Part shown: positions 8,901-17,157 of the stretch, piece after piece
Layout of the letters: every line of letters begins with the position of its first letter
Numbering within the stretch: position 1 is the first letter of the stretch
Source: Fukatsuia anoeciicola
Lineage (GTDB): Bacteria > Pseudomonadota > Gammaproteobacteria > Enterobacterales > Enterobacteriaceae
DNA length: 64,000 bases
Reading direction: 5' to 3'
NCBI RefSeq assembly: GCF_964059965.1
Contig: NZ_OZ060923.1
Coordinates: 124,001-188,000, forward strand
Made by a program: the position numbers and the translations under genes
The notes under the pieces: model-generated
Databases searched by the model: none
What the model was told of the DNA's origin: nothing
The model's input: the letters and a program-made list of their open reading frames with translations, nothing else

Positions 8901-9242
8901 TTTAAGGATTTGTTGTTCAAGTTCATTAGTAGTAAGAGTAGTAGATACTAGTGGTGATTTATTATTTTCTTCTATTATTTTTTTTTGTAATGCTATAATT
9001 AATTTAGGGAAATTATTAATAATAGCTTGATATTGAATAGATTTATTTTTAGATTCTTTTGCTTCTTCTAACCAATTAAGCGCACCTTGCAATGCCTGAA
9101 TAATTTCTGCGTGATTAGGTGTCTTGGTATTTAATGATGCCTGTTGCACAGCTTGCTTAAGCTGTGCTTCATTAACCTGAGTTGTCGCCTGAGCTATTAT
9201 AGTAAATAATAGAGTAAATATACATATTATTATCAGACGCAC
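5913..9242 (-). CDS. mscM: Miniconductance mechanosensitive channel MscM (YjeP)
   Basis: Large MscS-family channel of the inner membrane that releases solutes under hypo-osmotic stress. It has 1109 residues (1107 in E. coli). Order: signal peptide (about residues 1-20), a long periplasmic coiled-coil domain rich in Gln and Leu (about 25-480), a series of transmembrane helices (about 480-870), and the MscS core with LVAALGVGLGFGVQDIFNNF and GLIILFEKPIRIGDTVTV, then the cytoplasmic beta domain (TTISDWDRKEIIIPNKAF, MGHRMPLRHDIHQLI). Keeping such a large intact channel in a genome losing genes suggests real osmotic stress in the host. It follows psd by 51 bases, as in the E. coli psd-mscM operon. 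Confidence 0.96.
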   Translation of the reverse strand: MRLIIICIFTLLFTIIAQATTQVNEAQLKQAVQQASLNTKTPNHAEIIQALQGALNWLEEAKESKNKSIQYQAIINNFPKLIIALQKKIIEENNKSPLVSTTLTTNELEQQILKVSSKLSALELQMQQEQERTREISDSIVYIPLQQSETRHILAEIKQQLQSYSNSMTPLAQAKFYLLQSEIVARKATINELELSQLSANNRQELSRIRIELYKKRYERMDALLQVLRNTINNQRQQETEQALQHTESLVGQGINLPVSINNQLQTNRTLSYILKQQTQRMNIIAASQRTVAAQTLQVRQALNTICEQARWINVSPALGETLRMQVARLPEMPKSQQLDRDMAQLRVQRLNLEDTLEKQQHKMKFIQDNGKPLTIEQQRILYAQLSTQRQLLNVLLSGYDTQILELTKLKVADSQLVDALNEVREAAHRYLFWVADVNPLSLSYPTNVARDLARLFSHETLSQLSGALVMMMTNKQTIILIVGALFFIGFSISSRQHYYEFLERTNSCLGKVNQDKFSLTLHTVLWSILIALPLPVLWAVLGYGLQNTWFYPIAGDIGIAVTATVPVLWIFMISGAFTHPYGLFIAHFRWHPTQVAKAMRFYRMSVWLIIPLMIILITFENYSDREFAGTLGRLCFILLCIALSLVTNSLKRAGIPLYLDKEGHSQKRLNYTLWELLLSAPLVAALASALGYLTTAQELLVRLETSVAIWFFLLVIYYIIRRWMLIQRRRIAFDRAKQRRADILAQRARGDDENAFNINPEISNETEEPMINLDVISAQSLRLVRSILTMIALVSVIALWSEIHSAFSFLENICLWNVTTTLNGIKSIQPISIGSILIVVLVIIVTTQLVRNLPALLELVLLQHLNLAPGTGYAISTITKYLLMLLGGMVGFSLLGIEWAKFQWLVAALGVGLGFGVQDIFNNFISGLIILFEKPIRIGDTVTVRDFTGSVTKINTRATTISDWDRKEIIIPNKAFTTEQFTNWSLSDPITRVVLTVPAPIEANSKKVTEILLIASRCCSFVLDTPAPEVYLTDIQQGIQIFELRIYAAEMGHRMPLRHDIHQLILAGYKEHGITLPFPTFQMNIDKLSYMSNLFSSKNNNNYIKDNL

Positions 9243-9293
9243 GTGATAATTCCTTGTTTTCTTTTTATCGTTACTTCATGATTCTACCTTATA

Positions 9294-10178
9294 TTAAGAT
9301 ATTGCTGTTAGCATAATTGCTTCTGCTAATGGTTCGCCTATACGAGTAATAGAACCATTACTTAATTGTACAGCTAAATAAACTTTATTCTCTGCAAATA
9401 AATTAATTACCGTAGAACCTAGTTTAAAGTGTCCCATTTCTTGTCCTTTCTCTAATACTATAACCCCTTTATCATTGACTGAAGTAGGATAAGTCCAACG
9501 ACGTATTATACCCTTTCTTGGTGGGGTAATGCTACCTGCCCAAACTGTTCCTATACTACCGATAAAAGTTGCACCAACTAAAATTTGGGCCATGATACCA
9601 AAAGTAGTATTAAAGATACAGATAACCCGTTCATTACGAGCAAATAGATTAGGAATGTTAGCTGTTATTAACGGATTAACTGAAAATAAATCACCTGGAA
9701 CATATATCATTTCACGTAATATACCATAACAAGGCATATGTACTCTATGGTAATTATAAGGTGCTAAATAAGTAGTAACAAATTTCCCGTTTTTAAATTC
9801 TGTTGCTAATTGATAATTACCCGCTAATAATGCTTCTAAACTATAATTATGCTCCTTAGCCTGCAAAATTTGTTCATTATGAATAGTACCTAACTGGCTT
9901 ATAATGCCGTCAGCTGGTTGGACTAATACTTGATTACCAGTAGTAATAGGACGAGCATTAGCATGAAATGGGCGTATAAAAAATTCATTAAAAGAATGAT
10001 AAGACGAGAATTCAGGATTCTCTGCATCTTTCATATCTATCTTATAATAACGACTAAATATTTTTATTGCTAACTGAGTTAGCCAGCCTGCTTGTTTATT
10101 AGCCCCCCATCCAGCTAATAATGTTAGCCATTGTTTAGGAAGTAAATATTGAAATTTTATTTTGATGTATTTTAACAT
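9294..10178 (-). CDS. psd: Phosphatidylserine decarboxylase proenzyme
   Basis: Inner-membrane enzyme that converts phosphatidylserine to phosphatidylethanolamine. It is made as a proenzyme that cuts itself at an LGST motif to form the pyruvoyl group; here the motif is GHFKLGSTVINLF near residue 250, intact. Other family segments are FNEFFIRPF, VQPADGIISQLG, YLAPYNYHRVHMP and IGTVWAGSI. The length (294) is somewhat shorter than in E. coli (322), the loss being in the C-terminal tail. It lies upstream of mscM on the same strand; in E. coli rsgA precedes it, and here rsgA survives only as a fossil directly upstream. Confidence 0.96.
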   Translation of the reverse strand: MLKYIKIKFQYLLPKQWLTLLAGWGANKQAGWLTQLAIKIFSRYYKIDMKDAENPEFSSYHSFNEFFIRPFHANARPITTGNQVLVQPADGIISQLGTIHNEQILQAKEHNYSLEALLAGNYQLATEFKNGKFVTTYLAPYNYHRVHMPCYGILREMIYVPGDLFSVNPLITANIPNLFARNERVICIFNTTFGIMAQILVGATFIGSIGTVWAGSITPPRKGIIRRWTYPTSVNDKGVIVLEKGQEMGHFKLGSTVINLFAENKVYLAVQLSNGSITRIGEPLAEAIMLTAIS

Positions 10179-10296
10179 AAAAACCTCATGAAAATTTATA
10201 AGTTATCAAAAAATTACTGTATACTAGATATCTTAACCTTATAGTAAACTATGGTTTTGTAAAAAATTTATTATTATAAACTATTAATTACAAATA

Positions 10297-11332
10297 CTAG
10301 CTATTAAAAAATAATTTTTAGGTCTTAATTTATTTTAATTCATCTAATATACGATAATAATTATTAATATATTATTTAGTAATATTACCACGCTTAATAA
10401 CTTATGTAATGCACAGTTGAGATTATTAAGATAACAATAATTACAAAATTTATAGCGTCTCAAATAGTTAAGAGGCTTAATAAATTTTTAAGCTACTTGT
10501 TATGACATTAAATACCAAAGACTAAATTTATATATATTAAGTTAATTAACTAAATCACTATCTGTTAAAAATATATAAACATGATACTATATTAGTGTAT
10601 TAATATAGATTTGAGTTATATGAAATTATATTAATAAAAAATTTATTTTTAACAGTAGGTGACGAGTTATCTAATAGACTAGAGTTACCAATTTCTAATT
10701 AATTAATAAAAATACTGATACACCCAGTTAATACTTAAATAAAAACCTTCATTTTTCTCTATTAAGACTAGAAATTTTGAATATAGAATAATTTATATAT
10801 TATGAGATAACCATGATACTACTAACCTGTTTATAACTAGCATAAACTTAGTAAATTAATATCATTTAATAGAATTAGTGATTTTATCTTCAAGATTTTA
10901 AAACTTATTAAGTAATGATTAGTAATATTAACAAATAATTTAAATAAGATAGCAAAAAAATAATAATTTGATTAATATTAGCAGTAATCGATTTTATACT
11001 ATTATAAAAATTAGGATGTATTAAAATAGAAGTACATAGATAAATGTTATCAATAATATCTTTTGCCTGAATTGTTTCTTGCTACTCAATACGTAGCACT
11101 TATGCCACATCACTACTAGTTATCAGATAAAAGAAAATATGATTAATATACAACGCAATACTGTATACTATCATTAGTATTTATACTAGAACGCTAATTA
11201 AAACAACTAATAATAATCTTTTATACCTTGCTAAAGAATAAAATATTTAATAATAAGTTATCTATATAATCATTACTAATGACTTGATTATACTCAATGT
11301 TATTAGTTTTTAATTGATTTATTTTTTACCAT
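10297..11332 (-). pseudogene. rsgA: Fossil of ribosome-maturation GTPase RsgA
   Basis: E. coli has rsgA between orn and psd; the decayed gene sits in the same place. Reading the minus strand from an ATG at 11332: M-V-K-N-K-S-I-K-N-stop-stop-H lines up with MSKNKLSKGQQR, the two Gln codons having become TAA. Later blocks align with RsgA as follows: IIISCFN with IVISRFG; TSILIHPNFYNSIKSITANI with [30 protein letters not shown] with IVLNKIDLL; VLTGCISIF and GNSSLLD with the P-loop region ALTGRISIF and GKSSLLN; KFSLWYLM with EFGLWHLE; NNYYRILDEL with ENYHRILESM. It has many stops and at least three frame changes, one at a T run (10954-10960). The relic is 1036 bases long; the live gene is about 1053. 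Confidence 0.88.
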
Positions 11333-11499
11333 TTCTTATTTGACTCTATATTTATCATTTAGGGAATCTTAAAAAGATATAATAATATATATTATTATAT
11401 GAATTAATTTTTTATTTATTCTTTTAACAGTTGTTATATATAAGGATTGCTCAAGAAAATTAAGAATAAGTTCTCATATTTTATGCAGGTAAAATTATT

Positions 11500-12042
11500 A
11501 TGACAAAAAATGAAAATCATCTAATCTGGATAGATTTAGAAATGACAGGTCTTGATCCACAGAAAAATCGTATTATCGAAATCGCTACCCTCGTGACTGA
11601 TGCTAATCTAAATGTTCTTGCTGAGGGGCCAGAATTAGTATTACACCAATCTAGTGAACAACTTAATATGATGGATGATTGGAATATTAAAACCCATACC
11701 GATAGCGGGTTACTTAGTTTAATAAGAACAAGTAAAATTACTGAAAATCAAGCTGAATCACAGACGATTATATTTTTAGAAAAATGGGTACCTAAAGGAA
11801 AATCACCAATTTGTGGTAATAGCGTAGGACAAGATCGTCGTTTTCTTTTCCATTACATGCCAATTTTAGAAGCTTACTTTCACTATCGTTATCTAGATGT
11901 TAGTTCTTTGAAAGAGCTAGTTAGTCGTTGGCAGCCTAATATACTTAAAGGACTTACAAAAAAAAATAATCATCGAGCACTTGAGGATATCTATGATTCA
12001 ATTGCTGAATTAGCTTATTATCGTGAACATTTTATCCGCTAA
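11500..12042 (+). CDS. orn: Oligoribonuclease
   Basis: DEDDh-type 3'-5' exoribonuclease that degrades 2-5 nt RNA fragments, the last and usually essential step of RNA turnover. It has 180 residues (181 in E. coli). The catalytic acidic residues lie in LIWIDLEMTGLDP (D and E near residues 12-14) and in HRALEDIYDSIAELAYYREHF (the H and D of Exo III); CGNSVGQDRRF carries Exo II. It is divergent from the rsgA fossil, so the E. coli orn/rsgA arrangement is preserved. The start has no strong Shine-Dalgarno (GCAGGT about 9 bases upstream), but the protein match requires it. Confidence 0.96.
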   Translation: MTKNENHLIWIDLEMTGLDPQKNRIIEIATLVTDANLNVLAEGPELVLHQSSEQLNMMDDWNIKTHTDSGLLSLIRTSKITENQAESQTIIFLEKWVPKGKSPICGNSVGQDRRFLFHYMPILEAYFHYRYLDVSSLKELVSRWQPNILKGLTKKNNHRALEDIYDSIAELAYYREHFIR

Positions 12043-13197
12043 TTATCATGTATATTATAGGATAAAAACTTTATCTTATATGAAAGATTATATTTTTAAA
12101 GACAAACTATGTAGTTTTATAGATATAGTACTGTTTACTTTTTTATTTTATCAAAATTAATAACATGTAATAGATCAAAATATATAATAATACTAGAATT
12201 TAAATTCGTTATAAAATAACTTAAGAATTAATCAAATTTATATAATAGTAATTTAAATAAAAGTGCTAAAGCATATCTATAGCAAGAATTATATTTAGTT
12301 AATATATTTTTAAACTAATAAAAAATACACGATTAGATTATTAATAATTTTTTAATAACTACTATCTACTTGTTAAATAAATAAAAATAGATAAAAAGTC
12401 TTTTTTACTAAAAAAACTAATAGATAATTATAATAAATTTTATTTATTCTACATTTATTATATTTAATATAAATTTTAATTTAGTTTATATTAATTTCTA
12501 ATATAGTATTTAAAATTAGGGATTAATTTATACTAATAAATAAAAAATTTATTAGTATAACATAAATAATAATAGGCTCAATTAAATAAATTATATTATT
12601 ATTTTAAGTTATTTTTTTATCTTAATAAAAAATTTAATACTGCTATTAACGTTATAGAATTAAGGAATACTAAAAGATTATGTCATCTTTAGAATGAGAA
12701 TTTCATATAATTAAACAGTAACTTAATTTAGTTGAATAACAACAAAAGCATAATATAAAATATAAAATATAACTATTTATTATCAATGTTACAAAATTAA
12801 TACTATAAATAGGAGCTATATAAGTTATCTATAAAATAGTAATGATATATTGATATTTATCACTATATCAATAATAATATATTATTTACTATGGCGTAAA
12901 AAAATTTAATAAGTTATTTTTGTAATATTTATTAAATAATATTTATTGGCTATCCACTAATAAGTTAACTATAATCTTATTTTATATATTTATTTAATAT
13001 ATTAAAATAAGATATTACGTTAAAAGTATTTAATAGTACTTTAATCTATATCTAATTTGATTTTTTAGATAATCTATTTTAGATATCTTAAAAAATCTAT
13101 TTTATAGTATGTATTTAGCTTTATCATTAATTATTCAGCTTATTATTATGTTTACTAGCTAAATTAACTTTAATTTTACTTTTTTATTAAAAAGTAG
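12043..13197. other. AT-rich desert between orn and the tRNA cluster
   Basis: More than 1.1 kb without an open frame on either strand that I can match to a family. In E. coli orn is followed by three tRNA-Gly genes; I see no cloverleaf here. Nothing recognisable until the tRNA promoter at 13198. Confidence 0.6.
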
Positions 13198-13226
13198 TTG
13201 ACGTAAATCAAGCATATCCGCATAAT
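13198..13226 (+). promoter_or_regulatory. Sigma-70 type promoter of the tRNA cluster
   Basis: TTGACG (13198-13203) and CATAAT (13221-13226) are separated by exactly 17 bases, one of the few near-consensus promoters that stands out, because the spacer and -35 box are less AT-rich than the surroundings. Transcription would start near 13233, about 35 bases before the first tRNA. Confidence 0.65.
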
Positions 13227-13266
13227 TATACTTAGTAATATTAGAGTGATAGATACAATATAATAT

Positions 13267-13343
13267 GGCTACGTAGCTCAATTGGTTAGAGCACAGCATT
13301 CATAATGCTGAGGTCACAGGTTCAAATCCAGTCGTAGCCACTA
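13267..13343 (+). tRNA. metT: tRNA-Met (CAT), elongator type
   Basis: A complete cloverleaf: acceptor arms GGCTACG and CGTAGCC, D arm GCTCAATTGGTTAGAGC, anticodon stem CAGCA/TGCTG with anticodon CAT, T loop TTCAAAT. The sequence is close to E. coli elongator metT, including an A-A mismatch in the T stem where E. coli has A-C. The 3' end after the discriminator A reads CTA instead of CCA, so the tail must be completed by tRNA nucleotidyltransferase. It is followed after 4 bases by tRNA-Leu. Confidence 0.93.
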
Positions 13344-13347
13344 TTTT

Positions 13348-13432
13348 GCGGGAGTGGCGAAATTGGTAGACGCACTAGGTTTAGGTTCTAGCACCGTAAG
13401 GTATGCGAGTTCGAGTCTCGCCTTCCGCACCA
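13348..13432 (+). tRNA. leuW: tRNA-Leu (TAG)
   Basis: A class II tRNA of 85 bases with acceptor GCGGGAG pairing to CTTCCGC (one G-U pair), anticodon TAG in GGTTTAGGTTC, a long variable arm (GCACCGTAAGGTATGC) and an encoded CCA. It matches E. coli leuW, which also follows metT in the metT-leuW-glnU operon. Confidence 0.95.
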
Positions 13433-13458
13433 GAATTGAAGTTTATTTTTGTTATAAT

Positions 13459-13533
13459 TGGGATATAGCCAAGCGGTAAGGCACCAGGTTTTGATCCTGG
13501 CATTCCCAGGTTCGAATCCTGGTATCCCAGCCA
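13459..13533 (+). tRNA. glnU: tRNA-Gln (TTG)
   Basis: 75 bases with acceptor TGGGATA/TATCCCA, anticodon TTG in GTTTTGATC, T loop TTCGAAT and an encoded CCA. It corresponds to E. coli glnU. The four further tRNA genes of the E. coli operon (glnW, metU, glnV, glnX) are missing. The next 220 bases to asnB hold nothing I recognise, and no clear terminator. Confidence 0.95.
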
Positions 13534-13755
13534 TATTTTTTAAATTACTGATCTACAGTTTTATTTTTCTTTAAATAAATTTCTATATACCTTAATTAAT
13601 TTAATAACTTTCTTATACTCTATTAGTTTAGAGATAATTATAGATAATACTGCATATTATTTTTAATAAAATTACCTATTAATTACCCCATTAATATTAA
13701 AAAATATATAATAATAACGAGTATAATTATTTACTAATATAATTAATATTAATTT

Positions 13756-15435
13756 TTACTTATAGGCTGACTGGTGAATACCTACTGCACGACCTGATGG
13801 TTCATCAATATCCTTAAATGATTGATCCCATTCAATAGCTGTAGCGGAAGAACACGCTACTGAAGGTCCTCCAGAACTACATTTCGCAGCGCTCGCTAAA
13901 GGAAATAATTTTTCAAAAATCTCTCTATATAAGTAGCCTTCTTTAGATATTGGGGGATTATAAGGGAAATAGGAATACGCATTTTTTAACTGCTTATCTT
14001 TAATCTGTTTATTAGCTATATTTTTTAAAGAATTAATCCAACTATAGCCAACACCATCAGAGAACTGTTCTTTTTGTCTCTGTATAATTTCACCTGGTAA
14101 GTAAGATGAGAAGCTTTTACGTAGTAAATATTTTTCTATTTTTCCATTACCACACATTTTTTTTTGTGGATTGATACGCATTGCTACATCAATAAAATTT
14201 TTATCAAGAAAAGGGACGCGGGCTTCAATACCCCAGGCTAACATTGCTTTATTAGCACGTGCACAATCATACATATGTAGCGCAAATAATTTACGTACTG
14301 TTTCTTCGTGAAATTCTCGCTCATTAGGTGCTTTATGGAAATATAAATAACCACCAAATATTTCGTCAGCACCTTCGCCTGATAATACCATTTTAATACC
14401 CATAGACTTAATTTTACGTGCCATAAGATACATAGGTATTGATGCTCGAATAGTAGTTACATCATAGGTTTCGATATGAAAAATTACTTCTTGGATAGCA
14501 TCAAGCCCTTCTTGTATAGTGAAATGAATTTCATGATGTATAGTACCTAAATTATCAGCTACTTTCTGTGCGGCAGCTAGATCAGGTGATCCCTTTAAAC
14601 CTACAGCAAATGAATGAAGCTGTAGCCACCAGGCATTCTTGTGTTCTTTATTTTCTATTTGACATGCAATAATTTTTTTACTAATTGCTGCAATAATAGA
14701 AGAATCTAACCCTCCTGACAGTAAGACACCATAAGGAACATCAGACATTAGATGGGCTTTCACCGCAGTTACTAAAGTACTCTGTAGTATTTTAGTATCA
14801 GCATTGGTAGCATTATCTTTAATCTTATTGTAATCAAACCAATCACGATCATAATATCGCTGGATCTCACCATCCTGACTCCATAAATAACTTCCTGGTG
14901 GAAATTCTTCTACAGTATAACAAATTGGAACAAGTGCTTTCATTTCAGAAGCGATAAATCTATTACCTTGTTTATCAAATCCCATATATAGTGGAATAAT
15001 GCCTAGATGATCACGACCAATAAGATAAGCATCTTTTATGTTATCGTATAATATAAAAGCAAACATGCCCTGTAGATCATCAAGGAATTGCTTTCCTTTT
15101 TTCTGATATAGTGCCAGAATAATTTCACAGTCCGAGTATGTTTGAAATTTATAGTATTCACCACTATTTCTATGTTGCTGACGTAGTGTTTGGTGATTAT
15201 AAATTTCACCATTAACAGCTAAAACATGAGTATTGTTAGCATTATATAACGGTTGGGCACCAGTATTAATATCAATGATAGATAAACGCTCATGAACAAG
15301 AATAGCTTTGTCACTAACATGGATACCAGACCAATCAGGACCACGATGACGCATTAAACGTGACATCTCTAAAGCTTTAGTGCGTAATAGGCTTACATTT
15401 CCTTTAATATCGAGTACCCCAAAAATAGAACACAT
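13756..15435 (-). CDS. asnB: Asparagine synthetase B (glutamine-hydrolysing)
   Basis: Makes asparagine from aspartate, ATP and glutamine (or ammonia). The start is placed at 15435 because the mature enzyme needs Cys at position 2 (MCSIFGVLDIKG) as the N-terminal nucleophile; GGAG lies 8 bases upstream, whereas a start 12 bases earlier would hide that Cys. The product is 559 residues (554 in E. coli). Glutaminase residues: RLMRHRGPDWSG and NGEIYNH; synthetase ATP pyrophosphatase loop: LLSGGLDSSI; also LSGEGADEIFGGY. The end SGRAVGIHQSAYK is the E. coli C-terminus. In E. coli asnB lies upstream of the metT tRNA operon on the same strand; here the tRNAs face it, so one of the two has been inverted. 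Confidence 0.96.
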   Translation of the reverse strand: MCSIFGVLDIKGNVSLLRTKALEMSRLMRHRGPDWSGIHVSDKAILVHERLSIIDINTGAQPLYNANNTHVLAVNGEIYNHQTLRQQHRNSGEYYKFQTYSDCEIILALYQKKGKQFLDDLQGMFAFILYDNIKDAYLIGRDHLGIIPLYMGFDKQGNRFIASEMKALVPICYTVEEFPPGSYLWSQDGEIQRYYDRDWFDYNKIKDNATNADTKILQSTLVTAVKAHLMSDVPYGVLLSGGLDSSIIAAISKKIIACQIENKEHKNAWWLQLHSFAVGLKGSPDLAAAQKVADNLGTIHHEIHFTIQEGLDAIQEVIFHIETYDVTTIRASIPMYLMARKIKSMGIKMVLSGEGADEIFGGYLYFHKAPNEREFHEETVRKLFALHMYDCARANKAMLAWGIEARVPFLDKNFIDVAMRINPQKKMCGNGKIEKYLLRKSFSSYLPGEIIQRQKEQFSDGVGYSWINSLKNIANKQIKDKQLKNAYSYFPYNPPISKEGYLYREIFEKLFPLASAAKCSSGGPSVACSSATAIEWDQSFKDIDEPSGRAVGIHQSAYK

Positions 15436-15661
15436 AACAATCTCCATAATTTTTTAACAGTGATAATACTATTATAAACTATTAAATAAATATTGATTGG
15501 TTTACCAGTAGTTTTTAAATAGTATTTCGCATAATAATGACTATTTATTAAATAGTAATCTATATTTTAAATATTTTTTTAACTAAAAATTATTACTATT
15601 ATTTATTTTATAGATATAGTTAATTTATATTACTAGTGCTTATAATTATAATATTAATGAT

Positions 15662-15774
15662 CATATTTTCCATACCTAAAAGTTTAAGACTTAATATTTA
15701 AGGTATCTTAAAGTAGGTAGTTATTATTATAGATAATATCTGTTCTATAAATGCTAAAATATTTAAGATGTAAT
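15662..15774 (+). repeat. Dispersed repeat family C, copy 1
   Basis: This block and 56160-56275 share an interrupted alignment over about 113 bases: TATTTTCCATACCTAAAA, GACTTAATATTTAA, TAAAGTAGGTAGTTATTATT, TTCTATAAATGCTAAAATA and TTAAGAT align in order with the second copy. I judge about 80% identity, most differences being C/T or A/G transitions. No reading frame runs through it. Function unknown: could be a decayed duplicated gene, a small mobile element relic or an RNA. Confidence 0.6.
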
Positions 15775-15859
15775 AGAACTTCTTATAAATTAACATTTAT
15801 TTAAATAAGTTAATAAAAATATCCTAAATAAAGAATTTTTATAATAAAAGTAGATAATC

Positions 15860-15936
15860 TAGTTTAAATTAAGATATAATCTAACTATAGTAATTTATAA
15901 CATAAAAATTAGATAAATAAGAGTTTTTGAAGAGGT
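15860..15936 (-). repeat. Dispersed repeat family A, copy 3 (inverted)
   Basis: On the minus strand this reads CTTATTTATCTAATTTTTAT then GTTATAAATTACTATAGTTA then GATTATATCTTAATTTAAAC, differing from the copy at 30950-31080 by only about three C/T changes over 62 bases. A shared lead (CCTCTTCAAAAACTC against CTCCTCTAAAACTC) extends the match outward. The centre ACTATAGT is the middle of an imperfect dyad. Lies in the 0.9-kb gap between asnB and fabI, which otherwise holds copy 1 of family C and the fabI terminator. Confidence 0.7.
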
Positions 15937-16269
15937 TCAATTAAACTTACTCTGTAATCTAAAATAAATTTAAAATTTAATATTACTTTACCTTAAAACT
16001 TAGTCTTAAATTAATATATTAAATATTATAGATAATAAAAAATTTAATGAGATTAGTTTTGAATACAAAGTAAAAATTACAGCTTCAAGTATCATAAAAA
16101 ATGATAAATATTTTGTAATAAGCGCGTTGCTATAAAATAAACGTTATTTTAGCAGAAGTAATTAAGATTTAAATTGTAAATAATTTTAAGAATTTATATG
16201 ATTATTAATATATTGTTGTTAACAATAGACTTGAAATTATAACTATTTTATCTAATCATAACGAAAAGG

Positions 16270-16301
16270 TTTAGAACAAATTTTTAATAATTCGTCCTAA
16301 A
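16270..16301 (-). terminator. Probable terminator downstream of fabI
   Basis: On the minus strand TTTAGGACGAAT, an 8-base loop and ATTTGTTCTAAA form a 12-bp stem with three G-U pairs, followed by CCTTTTCG. It starts 68 bases beyond the fabI stop. The T-run is weak, so assignment is tentative. Confidence 0.45.
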
Positions 16302-16368
16302 CTAGGGTTATTCTTATAAAAAAGTAAACAAAAATAGAATTATCTATGAAACAATTTAATAGAATTTG

Positions 16369-17157
16369 TTATTCTAGTGTTAATTCATTTATTGCAGCAA
16401 TGCTAAAACCACCATCAACATACAGGATTTCACCAGTAATACCTGCTGCAAGATCAGAACAGAGAAAAGCAGCGGGATTACCGATATCTTCAAGAGTTAT
16501 AGTGCGACATATTGGGGTAATAACTTCATAATAATTTAGCATTTTACGAAAATTCTTAATACCGGATGCTGCCAGAGTACGTATTGGTCCTGCTGAAATA
16601 CCATTAACGCGGATATCTTGTGGTCCCATTGCATTTGCCATATAGCGTACATTTGCTTCTAATGATGCTTTTGCTAAGCCCATTACATTATAATTAGGAA
16701 TTGCACGTTCAGCACCTAAATATGTTAATGTCAACAATGCTGATTTTTTTTTTAGCATATGGCGACAGGCTTTCGCCATCGCTACAAAGCTATAAGAACT
16801 AATATCATGCGTGATAGCGAAACCTTCGCGGGTAACAGTATTAACATAATCACCACAAAGTTGATCGCGAGGGGCAAAAGCGATAGAATGTACTAGACCA
16901 TCAAATACAGGCCATTTTTCTTTTAATTTTTTAAATAGCTCAGTAATACTTGCATCTTTTGTAACATCACAAGGAAAAGTTAATTTTGAATCTAGTTTAT
17001 TAGCTAACTCTTCTACACGCCCTTTAAATTGATTATTCTGATAGATAAATGCTAATTCAGCACCTTGGCGTCGCATTGCCTGTGCGATGCCATAAGCAAT
17101 AGAAAACTTATTCGCTACACCAGTGATAAGAATATGTTTGCCAGTAAGAAACCCCAT
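16369..17157 (-). CDS. fabI: Enoyl-[acyl-carrier-protein] reductase (NADH)
   Basis: Catalyses the last reduction of each fatty-acid elongation cycle; a short-chain dehydrogenase working as a tetramer in the cytosol. It has 262 residues, identical to E. coli, and matches throughout: GKHILITGVANKFSIAYGIA (cofactor fold), VHSIAFAPRDQL, LTYLGAERAIPNYNVMGLAK with the catalytic Tyr and Lys (residues 156 and 163), SAGPIRTLAASGIK and VDGGFSIAA. An A10 run in the coding strand (16744-16753) encodes the Lys triplet in LKKKSALL, a slippage-prone site in an otherwise intact gene. Retained fatty acid synthesis agrees with accD and psd elsewhere in the window. Confidence 0.97.
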   Translation of the reverse strand: MGFLTGKHILITGVANKFSIAYGIAQAMRRQGAELAFIYQNNQFKGRVEELANKLDSKLTFPCDVTKDASITELFKKLKEKWPVFDGLVHSIAFAPRDQLCGDYVNTVTREGFAITHDISSYSFVAMAKACRHMLKKKSALLTLTYLGAERAIPNYNVMGLAKASLEANVRYMANAMGPQDIRVNGISAGPIRTLAASGIKNFRKMLNYYEVITPICRTITLEDIGNPAAFLCSDLAAGITGEILYVDGGFSIAAINELTLE

